From positions 80,252,829-80,316,828 of the forward strand of contig OY804588.1 in assembly GCA_963680875.1 (NCBI GenBank): 64,000 nucleotides of DNA, given 5' to 3'. Positions 62,501 through 64,000 of the stretch are shown here, piece by piece. The DNA is from Bathymodiolus brooksi (taxonomy: Eukaryota; Mollusca; Bivalvia; Mytilida; Modiolidae). The translations under genes were made by a program, and so were the position numbers. Position 1 is the first letter of the stretch; every line of letters begins with the position of its first letter. The notes under the pieces are model-generated. The model did no database searches. It saw only the letters and a list, made by a program, of their open reading frames with translations, and was not told the DNA's origin.

Positions 62501-63487
62501 TAAATATGGACATGGCTTAGACTACTCTTCGTTGTCATAGATACATATATAATGTAATATTAACACAGAGATAACGGTACGAACATTCTTGTCGTCAAAT
62601 AAAATGTGTTTTTTTATTCGAAACATCTCTATGAATGTAAATGTTCAAATACACAAGGTATCATTGTATCATGGCTAAACAACAATGAATAATTGTCACG
62701 TTTTCCAAGCGTACAACTATTATTTTTCTCATTAAAATTGCATTCGCAAAACTCTCTCTCTCTCTCTCTCTCTCTCAATTGAGATAGGTCTGCTTGAAAT
62801 AATGGCTATATATATAGCATTTTAAATGCATTTGAATAAAGTCGTAGATCATTCATTTAATATTGTTACTACATAATGAATAATACAATTTGTTTAATAC
62901 ATCGCTTATGTGTCTTAGCATTATGTTATGTACTTATCTTTATGTCTATGACATATTTACTTTTAGTAGGTCTCATTCGTTTTGGTAGGCACAGAGCTTA
63001 ATGGATGATCACTGAGTGTATGAACTATTTAGCAAATCCTTTGATCGCGTTTTGTTATGTATAGGATGTTGTATTGCAAATATATTTTTAATTGATATCA
63101 AACATCAATCATTTTTATTTCTTACTTTGACATACGTTTGAAACTATTGATATTGAACACTAAGGATGACAGAAGACTCTTGTAAAATGACATCTTAGAC
63201 AATATAAACACCCCTAGAACATAACATTGCAACTTAGGATAGATATTCCTTTAAATCTAGGAGTTATCTACCTTGGTTCATCAATCGAAGATAAGTAATA
63301 TCAGTACAGGGTCTTATATAAGCATATGTGGAGATGGATTCAAAATCATCTTTTGACATATCATCTGGTTTCCGGGCCCACAGTTCAAATTGACCCATCC
63401 TGCGATCACACGTGCCATCATCGTTGACATGGAAACAGTAGAACATGGCGGCAGTATTATAATCAGTATATAACACTTTAAACGTCA
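32502..63487 (-). CDS. Gene A locus: multi-lipocalin protein, 3' part (20 exons visible)
   Basis: Gene-level entry; the exons follow separately. They join as complement(63272..63487, 62196..62240, 61282..61334, 60614..60738, 58943..59028, 57209..57415, 56003..56074, 48361..48475, 47111..47223, 44973..45179, 44079..44111, 43109..43164, 42097..42206, 39617..39717, 38623..38829, 37857..37927, 36907..37031, 35742..35851, 34262..34477, 32502..32527). The total is 2294 nt: two nt completing a codon, 763 codons and a stop. The product has the end of lipocalin domain 1, complete domains 2-5 and a short C-terminal tail. The start and signal peptide should lie beyond 64000. Introns range from about 450 bases to 7.5 kb. 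Inferred, not proven: that all exons belong to one transcript rather than two adjacent genes. Confidence 0.78.
32583..32845 (-). repeat. SINE family A, near full length
   Basis: Full family order from tail (GTCTAACGCCACTTTCAGC on plus) to head (CATTGAGACACTCGGGCCCC on plus). It lies in the last intron of gene A. Confidence 0.82.
33005..33405 (+). repeat. Two consecutive family D copies
   Basis: A diverged copy at about 33005-33200 and a second at about 33225-33405 ending GGTATCTTCAAACCTTTCTT. Both are in the plus orientation, in the last intron of gene A. Confidence 0.62.
33548..33712. mobile_element. Long palindrome, MITE-like foldback element
   Basis: Two arms of about 70 bases, beginning TTAAGGATTTATCGCAATAT on the left and mirrored by ATAATTTGATCAATCCTTA on the right. 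The centre reads CCTCGCGTAGCGGGTTACG. There are few mismatches between the arms. No coding capacity. Confidence 0.75.
34262..34477 (-). CDS. Gene A exon 19: domain 5, TDY/R exon (type d)
   Basis: Spans 216 nt, phase 1 in and out, with acceptor TTTTTTCCAG and donor GTATGT. It reads [17 protein letters not shown], then C-x8-C ending DGKC, ILSRT (motif 3) and a third Cys (IACIETD), ending VETNHDG. This is the last lipocalin exon of gene A. Confidence 0.88.
34834..34955 (+). repeat. Interspersed repeat family E copy
   Basis: Shares about 120 bases with 57832-57948, including CCGGTTGTTGACTGAATTTG and TGAGTTTTGACTTTCCCTTT. Origin unknown; possibly the 3' end of another retroelement. Confidence 0.7.
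35045..35107. repeat. 30-bp direct duplication
   Basis: GACTGACTTTCCCGTCGTAA is repeated 30 bases later as GACTGACTTTCCGGTCGTAA, each followed by a GTACATGT word. Two units only. Confidence 0.75.
35243..35383. mobile_element. Palindromic MITE-like element
   Basis: Arms of about 60 bases: TCATGGAAGCCAGGATGTGC on the left is mirrored by ACACTTTCTGGCTTCCATGA on the right. The centre is CATCGCCTCCGGCTCGGGA. In the intron between gene A exons 18 and 19. Confidence 0.78.
35742..35851 (-). CDS. Gene A exon 18: domain 5, middle exon (type c)
   Basis: Spans 110 nt, phase 2 in and phase 1 out, with acceptor TACTTGATAG and donor GTAAGT. It starts [13 protein letters not shown] with the c-type Cys and ends SPLKTKGF. 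The plus-strand ORF over the same bases is its shadow. Confidence 0.74.
35950..36115 (+). repeat. Family D copy
   Basis: Plus-orientation UTR from GTGGGTTCGTGCTACTCGAT to GGTATCTTAAAACTATTCTT. Confidence 0.75.
36120..36400. other. Intronic, no recognised feature
   Basis: No motif or repeat recognised between the family D and family G copies. Confidence 0.45.
36409..36490 (+). repeat. Family G 3' end
   Basis: Contains GTACCTGATGAAGGTTATTG and ends GCACTAAATTTGATATCTAC. Short copy in the intron between gene A exons 17 and 18. Confidence 0.65.
36907..37031 (-). CDS. Gene A exon 17: domain 5, G-x-W exon (type b)
   Basis: Spans 125 nt, phase 0 in and phase 2 out, with acceptor TACTTTTAG and donor GTAAGT. 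It begins [18 protein letters not shown] and continues [17 protein letters not shown]. Canonical G-x-W motif. Confidence 0.86.
37512..37630 (+). repeat. SINE family B, tail half
   Basis: Tail-side fragment with AATAAACTGACCGCCACGAT and GGCGCTAAACACCAAAACCC. Confidence 0.68.
37857..37927 (-). CDS. Gene A exon 16: domain 4-5 junction (closing plus opening Cys)
   Basis: Spans 71 nt, phase 1 in and phase 0 out, with acceptor TTTTCTTAG and donor GTAAGT. It encodes [19 protein letters not shown] and then LDKQR. The two Cys fit the closing Cys of domain 4 and the opening Cys of domain 5 in one exon. At other junctions these are split over two exons. Confidence 0.76.
38136..38350 (-). repeat. SINE family B
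   Basis: Reverse copy from a deleted tail to the head (CCACCATGCGATCACGACCG on plus). The tail lacks part of its usual centre. Confidence 0.74.
38623..38829 (-). CDS. Gene A exon 15: domain 4, TDY/R exon (type d)
   Basis: Spans 207 nt, phase 1 in and out, with acceptor TTGTTTCAG and donor GTACTA. It reads [16 protein letters not shown], then C-x8-C, MVSRT (motif 3) and a third Cys (LPCGDLS), ending EAVTG. This is one of the clearest lipocalin segments in the window. Confidence 0.88.
39000..39140 (-). repeat. SINE family B, tail half
   Basis: Reverse copy with GGTGCTTAACGTCACTTTCA and a GCCGCAAGTCACTGACAAAC stretch on plus. Confidence 0.7.
39145..39600. other. Intronic, little recognised
   Basis: About 450 bases with a short plus ORF (39316-39513) that has a hydrophobic end and no other support. 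A faint family D-like word (ACGGGTGTCCATTTATGAGC) occurs near 39216. Confidence 0.4.
39617..39717 (-). CDS. Gene A exon 14: domain 4, middle exon (type c)
   Basis: Spans 101 nt, phase 2 in and phase 1 out, with acceptor TTATTGACAG and donor GTTAGT. It begins [14 protein letters not shown] and contains [14 protein letters not shown], a plausible beta-hairpin. The intron before it contains the ATTGT-rich array and a SINE. Confidence 0.75.
40045..40185. mobile_element. Imperfect palindromic foldback element
   Basis: Arms centred near 40115: GATATTCAATTCACAGTGAATATC lies at the centre, and the outer words ATGTGTGGATTAATGA and TCAATAAATCCACAT mirror each other. In the intron between gene A exons 13 and 14. 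Confidence 0.6.
40375..41695 (+). repeat. Compound ATTGT array, units of 25, 30 and 35 bp
   Basis: Each unit is CCTTTTCCCATTCTT plus two, three or four ATTGT. About 39 units. The repeat has no stop in any plus frame, so three long overlapping ORFs (400-497 residues, [13 protein letters not shown]) run through it; these are not genes. It is flanked on the right by the last 50 bases of family D, and the unit's CCTTTT and ATTGT words resemble the CCTTTTTCTTTTGGCCATTG part of that UTR. It lies in a gene A intron. Confidence 0.93.
41696..41750 (+). repeat. Family D 3' terminus bordering the ATTGT array
   Basis: GGCTTCCAGTTACCCCTTTA and then CATTTGAAACCTTTCTTG match the end of the retroelement UTR, in the orientation expected if the array grew inside the UTR. 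Confidence 0.65.
41772..42025 (+). repeat. SINE family B, full length
   Basis: Head GTCGTGGTCGTGATCGCATG to tail GGTGGCGTTAAACACCATCA. Ends about 70 bases from the donor of gene A exon 13. Confidence 0.85.
42097..42206 (-). CDS. Gene A exon 13: domain 4, G-x-W exon (type b)
   Basis: Spans 110 nt, phase 0 in and phase 2 out, acceptor TGTTTGAAG. It starts [19 protein letters not shown] and ends FGKENG. Two donors are possible: GTGGGT, used here, and GTTACT five bases downstream. Only the first keeps the frame open into the next exon. Confidence 0.8.
42245..42612 (-). repeat. SINE family C, full length
   Basis: Tail GAGTGAGTGATTGTTGTTTA on plus to a head near ACCATTGCACCAACGATGAG on plus. It starts about 40 bases upstream of the acceptor of gene A exon 13. 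Confidence 0.85.
42613..43100. other. Intronic, no recognised feature
   Basis: AT-rich sequence between the SINE and gene A exon 12; nothing recognised. Confidence 0.45.
43109..43164 (-). CDS. Gene A exon 12: domain 4 opening exon (type a)
   Basis: Spans 56 nt, phase 1 in and phase 0 out, acceptor TGTTTCAG. It encodes [19 protein letters not shown]; the C-x-x-x-E-I-P pattern recurs in the other a exons. The donor is GTTTCA, a weak match to consensus, so the 3' edge is less certain. Confidence 0.6.
43225..43690 (+). repeat. Family D copy split by a SINE
   Basis: The UTR runs from TCCCCGGTTTTAGTGG to about 43378, is interrupted by a family B SINE, and resumes at TTCTTCGATCTACGGTTTCT, ending GGTATCTTCAAGCTTGAG. 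Order of insertion: retroelement first, SINE second. Confidence 0.75.
43380..43617 (+). repeat. SINE family B nested in family D
   Basis: Head ATTCGTCGTGGTCGTAATCA to tail AATGGCGTTAAACACCACAA. It sits inside the retroelement copy just described. Confidence 0.8.
43770..44036 (+). repeat. Family D copy, full UTR
   Basis: Complete UTR from TTCATGACTTATCACCGGGT to GGTATCTTCAAACTCTTCTT, ending about 40 bases from gene A exon 11. Confidence 0.85.
44079..44111 (-). CDS. Gene A exon 11: 33-nt linker with closing Cys
   Basis: Phase 1 in and out, with acceptor TATTTGTAG and donor GTATGC. It encodes [11 protein letters not shown], giving the closing Cys of domain 3. It starts V-D-C-S like the terminal exon at 32502-32527. 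Because it is so short, it rests on phase, splice sites and that similarity. Confidence 0.6.
44973..45179 (-). CDS. Gene A exon 10: domain 3, type d exon
   Basis: Spans 207 nt, phase 1 in and out, with acceptor TTTTGCAG and donor [22 protein letters not shown] keeps the position of TDY as YND. C-x8-C (GC...GNC), YGR for motif 3 and a third Cys (LCLSPEY) are present. It ends DDTIHTG. Confidence 0.85.
45555..45790 (-). repeat. Family D copy, full UTR
   Basis: Reverse copy from AATAAGAAGAGGCAAAGGGG to the CACTCGCTCGTCGTGTTAAT end. ORFs on both strands here are by-products. Confidence 0.82.
46143..46300 (-). repeat. Family D copy
   Basis: Reverse partial copy from CGAACTTGAAGATACCAAAG to the ACACATAAAACTAAAACACC region. 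Confidence 0.75.
46436..46668 (-). repeat. SINE family B
   Basis: Tail TTGCTTAACGCCTCTTTCAA on plus to head CAACACGACCACGACGGTC on plus. Confidence 0.8.
46757..47032 (-). repeat. SINE family A, full length
   Basis: Tail GGTGTTTAACGTCACTTTCA on plus to head CATTGAGCCACCCGGGCC on plus. Ends about 80 bases from gene A exon 9. Confidence 0.85.
47111..47223 (-). CDS. Gene A exon 9: domain 3, middle exon (type c)
   Basis: Spans 113 nt, phase 2 in and phase 1 out, with acceptor ATTTACAG and donor GTGAGT. It starts [13 protein letters not shown] with the c-type Cys and ends GGPEDIFPW. At 37 whole codons it is the longest c exon. Confidence 0.76.
47290..47470 (-). repeat. Family D copy, degenerate
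   Basis: Reverse copy with CTAATCAGAAGCTGTAAATC, AGGGACAAAAGTGCAAACAA and a C-rich run. Confidence 0.62.
47815..48078 (+). repeat. SINE family B, full length
   Basis: Head TGATCGTATGGTAGTTGGAT to tail GAAAGTGGCGTTAATCTCCA. Confidence 0.8.
48361..48475 (-). CDS. Gene A exon 8: domain 3, G-x-W exon (type b)
   Basis: Spans 115 nt, phase 1 in and phase 2 out, with acceptor TAGCTTTCAG and donor GTAAGT. It encodes [18 protein letters not shown]. The residue before LW is made from the last base of exon 7 and comes out as Cys, giving C-L-W instead of G-L-W. Its closest relative is gene B exon 11. It lies about 270 bases from the edge of the 18-bp array. Confidence 0.78.
48747..52325. repeat. 18-bp minisatellite, about 199 copies, open in five frames
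   Basis: Unit GATAACACCAATGAAACA with regular variants (GAT/GAA, ACC/AAC, GAA/GGA, one ATC). The period is a multiple of three and the unit has no stop in five frames, so it makes ORFs of 900-1226 residues on both strands. The plus ORF from 48733 would be (D/E)-N-(T/N)-N-(E/G)-T repeats with a short non-repeat tail. Most units would carry an N-E-T glycosylation sequon, but there is no signal peptide or splice support. It lies in a 7.5-kb gene A intron, about 270 bases from exon 8. A repeat is the better reading; a low-complexity gene is the alternative. Confidence 0.93.
52611..52733 (+). repeat. Three tandem copies of a 41-bp unit
   Basis: TTCTTGTGTGCCAAATGTTG starts at 52611, 52652 and 52693. 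Same period as the large satellite but unrelated sequence. Confidence 0.9.
52764..53137. mobile_element. MITE with about 37-bp terminal inverted repeats
   Basis: The left end contains TATACTCGGGTGCGACAGC and the right end mirrors it as GCTGTCGCACTCGGAGTATA. The interior is rich in GCGAC/GTCGC words and contains no transposase. A non-autonomous DNA transposon of about 374 bases; a superfamily cannot be assigned and no target duplication is obvious. Confidence 0.78.
53141..53655. other. Intronic, no recognised feature
   Basis: AT-rich; no ORF or repeat recognised in this part of the 7.5-kb gene A intron. Confidence 0.45.
53662..53815 (-). repeat. Family G copy
   Basis: Reverse copy from AACGTAGATATCAAATTTAG through GATTGGAAAGCCAAATAACT to TAGCCAAAATCGACTAAGG. 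Confidence 0.75.
53925..54236. repeat. Local tandem duplication, about 180-bp spacing
   Basis: CAGTTATCTCCATTCTAAT... and GCCACATTATTGACAATATGACGTAAGC recur with changes about 180 bases later as CAGTTATCTGCATTCAAAT and ATTGACAAAATGACGTAAGC. Both halves end near GTGGAATTGATA. Confidence 0.75.
54660..54920 (+). repeat. SINE family A with ATCA tail
   Basis: Head GGGCCCGGGTGGCTCAATTA, body with a short deletion after GCGTCCGCTTCGTAA, tail GTGGCGTTAAAACACCAAAC and then about six AATC/ATCA repeats. Confidence 0.84.
55055..55235 (+). repeat. Family D copy
   Basis: Partial UTR with GTTGCTCGAATTTTAGTTTT and a TTTGGTTATTGTGTTGTCTG-like stretch; diverged 3' end. Confidence 0.62.
55350..55690. repeat. 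Pair of family D copies in inverted orientation
   Basis: A plus copy ends GGTATCTTCAAACTTTTTTT at about 55520. A minus copy begins GTTTGAAGATACCAAAGGGG at about 55577. Together they form an inverted pair of 3' ends about 55 bases apart. Confidence 0.7.
56003..56074 (-). CDS. Gene A exon 7: domain 2-3 junction exon
   Basis: Spans 72 nt, phase 1 in and out, with acceptor TTTGCATAG and donor GTAAGT. It encodes [11 protein letters not shown], then [10 protein letters not shown]. It carries a single Cys, like the domain 2-3 junction in gene B. It is the only a-type exon ending in phase 1, which forces the next b exon to start in phase 1; that exon does so. The 7.5-kb intron that follows holds the 18-bp array. 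Confidence 0.65.
56165..56470 (+). repeat. SINE family C, plus orientation
   Basis: Head CATCGGTGGTGTAATGGTTAGCG, body with the TGGTTGGCTCCGAATTAGGA stretch, and a shortened tail. It is the only family C copy found in the plus orientation. Confidence 0.8.
56484..56575 (-). repeat. Family G 3' end
   Basis: Reverse copy with AACGTGGATATCATATTTAG and CAGGTACGTTCAATATATCC. Abuts the SINE. Confidence 0.6.
56645..56918 (-). repeat. SINE family A, full length
   Basis: ATTG-type tail, GCTTAACGCCACTTTCAGC on plus, head CATTGAGCCACCCGGGTCC on plus. Confidence 0.86.
57209..57415 (-). CDS. Gene A exon 6: domain 2, type d exon, TDY lost
   Basis: Spans 207 nt, phase 1 in and out, with acceptor TATATTTAG and donor GTAAGA. 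The TDY region reads [19 protein letters not shown]-x7-C (LC...GRC), the third Cys ([11 protein letters not shown]) and overall length are kept. It pairs with gene B 4807-5013. Confidence 0.82.
57498..57712 (-). repeat. SINE family B
   Basis: Tail GGTGTTCAACGCCACTTTCA on plus to head GGTTACGACCACGACGGACC on plus. Starts about 80 bases upstream of the acceptor of gene A exon 6. Confidence 0.8.
57832..57948 (+). repeat. Interspersed repeat family E copy
   Basis: Second copy of the family at 34834-34955; identical words include TGAGTTTTGACTTTCCCTTT and TTTTGTTATTACCCTTATTC. Confidence 0.72.
58348..58720 (+). mobile_element. Reverse-transcriptase retroelement fragment with YLDD box
   Basis: One frame reads [13 protein letters not shown], a Y-x-D-D polymerase box followed by the hydrophobic V-L of many reverse transcriptases. 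Later remnants include [18 protein letters not shown] and [15 protein letters not shown]. Several stops and frameshifts. Truncated at both ends, with no family D UTR attached. Lies in the gene A intron between exons 5 and 6, antisense to the gene. Confidence 0.78.
58712..58805 (-). repeat. SINE family B-like fragment
   Basis: Central part only (GGTCAACTTTATTGGGGAAG, CAAATCACTGACAGATTTTA). Weak; it may overlap the end of the retroelement fragment. Confidence 0.4.
58943..59028 (-). CDS. Gene A exon 5: domain 2, middle exon (type c)
   Basis: Spans 86 nt, phase 2 in and phase 1 out, with acceptor TTTTACAG and donor GTAAGA. It begins [14 protein letters not shown] and ends LQLGTSIP. It is near identical in pattern to gene B 5856-5941. 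Confidence 0.8.
59130..59420 (+). repeat. Family D copy, full UTR
   Basis: From AAGCACTTCCCGGTCCTTTT to GGTATCTTCAAACTCTTCTT, with a run of about 13 C where other copies have CCCCGGT. ORFs here are by-products. Confidence 0.86.
59640..60000 (-). repeat. SINE family C, full length
   Basis: Tail GAGTGATTGTTGTCTAACGC on plus to head CTTTACACCACCGATGCGG on plus. Confidence 0.86.
60162..60258 (-). repeat. Family D fragment
   Basis: Reverse copy from GAAGAAGAGACTGAAGATAC to AAAAAGTACAAAAGTGAG. Confidence 0.75.
60334..60376. repeat. TA microsatellite
   Basis: About 40 bases of alternating TA with one ACA break; a second short TA run follows the tRNA-like element at about 60526-60543. Confidence 0.88.
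60412..60530 (-). repeat. tRNA-like element of long-arm (Leu/Ser) type, probably a SINE head
   Basis: On the minus strand it has TGTGGTCGAGTGGTCTAGGG (A-box region), an extended variable region and GGGTTCAAATCCCGTCGAGG (B-box and T-arm). The anticodon arm pairs poorly (CTGG/CCAG around three bases) and the acceptor ends do not match, so this is not a functional tRNA gene. Flanked by TA repeats. Confidence 0.6.
60614..60738 (-). CDS. Gene A exon 4: domain 2, type b exon with G-x-W changed to G-x-L
   Basis: Spans 125 nt, phase 0 in and phase 2 out, with acceptor TTTGTAG and donor GTATAT. It begins [17 protein letters not shown], so the near-invariant lipocalin Trp is Leu. The rest follows gene B exon 7 ([15 protein letters not shown] versus PGSDDNVLYVIKSHQ). 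The frame is intact, so this looks like divergence of domain 2 rather than a pseudogene. Confidence 0.8.
60850..61028 (+). repeat. Family D 3' end followed by a family G copy
   Basis: GATTCTGATTACCCCTTTGA through CTTCAAACTCTTCTT (family D end) is followed at about 60905 by GGTTTTATTGCTCCCAAAAC and the family G 3' end, TTTGATATCTACGTTTTTAT. Confidence 0.72.
61282..61334 (-). CDS. Gene A exon 3: domain 2 opening exon (type a)
   Basis: Spans 53 nt, phase 1 in and phase 0 out, with acceptor TTTTATAG and donor GTAAGT. It encodes [17 protein letters not shown] with the opening Cys of domain 2. It is the counterpart of gene B 7727-7779. Confidence 0.76.
61400..62180. other. Intronic, no recognised feature
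   Basis: AT-rich; minus ORFs here extend from a gene A exon into intron sequence and have no support of their own. Confidence 0.45.
62196..62240 (-). CDS. Gene A exon 2: 45-nt linker with closing Cys
   Basis: Phase 1 in and out, with acceptor TTTTTAG and donor GTCAGT. It encodes G-T-C-E-T-P and then SAEPQGVA. It matches gene B 8332-8376 in length, phase and the CET and SAEP residues. It supplies the last Cys of domain 1 and a Pro-rich spacer. Confidence 0.72.
62250..63255. other. Intronic, CT microsatellite only
   Basis: The only repeat recognised is a CT run at about 62753-62777. No exon found on either strand. Confidence 0.45.
63272..63487 (-). CDS. Gene A exon 1 in window: domain 1, TDY/R exon (type d)
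   Basis: Spans 216 nt, phase 1 in and out, with acceptor TTTCAG and donor GTAGAT. It has [17 protein letters not shown]-x8-C (DGTC), ELWAR and a third Cys (RPCTDIT), ending LMNQG. It is the closest relative of the gene B exon 9469-9684, with the same length and donor. The earlier domain 1 exons are outside the window. Confidence 0.87.
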
Positions 63488-63659
63488 CTGAAATTACAAA
63501 GAAAGAAAAAACAATAGCATACATTTAACTAAACAAATGTGGAGTCTTGCTTCAAAATATGAATTCAATAGTTTTAAACAGTCAAGCATAATATCTCGGA
63601 TAAGACATTTCCGTAAAGGAATCAAAACCACAGAAAGCATTAGAGTAAGAGTTTGTTTG

Positions 63660-63735
63660 TTTGTTTGACGGTGGTTAATGCCTCTTTCAACAATATTTCG
63701 TGGCGGGCATTTTTATTAGTGGAGGGAACTGGAGC
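63660..63735 (-). repeat. SINE family B fragment
   Basis: Tail remnant with GACGGTGGTTAATGCCTCTTTC and TTTTTATTAGTGGAGGGAAC words. Confidence 0.5.
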
Positions 63736-63739
63736 AACT

Positions 63740-64000
63740 ATTCATGGCAAAATATTACAGAAATCAACGTCTTGACCCGAAAGATGCCAAAAATAATCGT
63801 ACCCTACAAATTTCGACAAGGATGCTTTGGTAAAGTTTAAGAAATTATGCCGATTGTCCATGTCCAAAAAAATCTTCCTTTCTTTCGTGGTAACAACCTT
63901 GTATGGCTGGGAAAAAAACTTATATTCTCTCTTACCCACCCTCCCCTCCCCTTACAAGAAATAACAAAATAAAAAACAAAGTACATTTACGAGAAAAAAT
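63740..64000. other. No recognised feature
   Basis: The expected domain 1 c exon (phase 2 to 1) of gene A was not found here; it probably lies beyond the window. Confidence 0.4.

Overview
The window looks like eukaryotic, probably molluscan, genomic DNA. It is AT-rich and intron-rich, with no long conserved ORF, and it is packed with tRNA-derived SINEs, retrotransposon tails, palindromic elements and large tandem arrays. The commonest SINE tails (ending around TGGCGTTAAAC) are ones I associate from memory with vetigastropods such as abalone. That assignment is an inference.

The real coding content is easy to miss because every exon is short. Both genes lie on the minus strand. I could join 31 exons by splice signals, and intron phase is compatible at every junction. 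Gene B starts at 15202 with a signal peptide and runs off the left edge; 11 exons are visible (1740-15202, 421 codons plus 2 nt). Gene A enters from the right edge and ends at a stop near 32502; 20 exons are visible (32502-63487, 763 residues). Both encode strings of lipocalin domains. A domain is built from an opening-Cys exon (a), a G-x-W exon (b), a middle exon (c) and a TDY/R exon (d). The next exon supplies the closing Cys. Gene A shows the end of its first domain and four more complete domains. Gene B shows two complete domains and the start of a third. The two genes match position for position, including a second domain that has lost lipocalin hallmarks in both, so they look like tandem duplicates.

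Layout, left to right: 1-15.2 kb is gene B with SINEs and retroelement tails in its introns. 15.3-32.4 kb is intergenic and holds a 55-bp minisatellite (19.26-20.58 kb) and a 9.5-kb, 41-bp satellite (21.5-31.0 kb). 32.5-63.5 kb is gene A. One of its introns carries a 25/30/35-bp ATTGT-rich array (40.4-41.7 kb), and another carries a 3.6-kb, 18-bp array (48.7-52.3 kb). That 18-bp array is open in five reading frames and gives the longest ORFs in the window, which are probably not genes.

A retroelement with a YxDD reverse-transcriptase box is present as several 5'-truncated copies, and its 3' UTR is the most frequent repeat here. Two of the large arrays appear to have grown from parts of this element: the 55-bp array from its ORF and the ATTGT array from its 3' UTR. 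No rRNA, CRISPR, operon or bacterial feature was seen.
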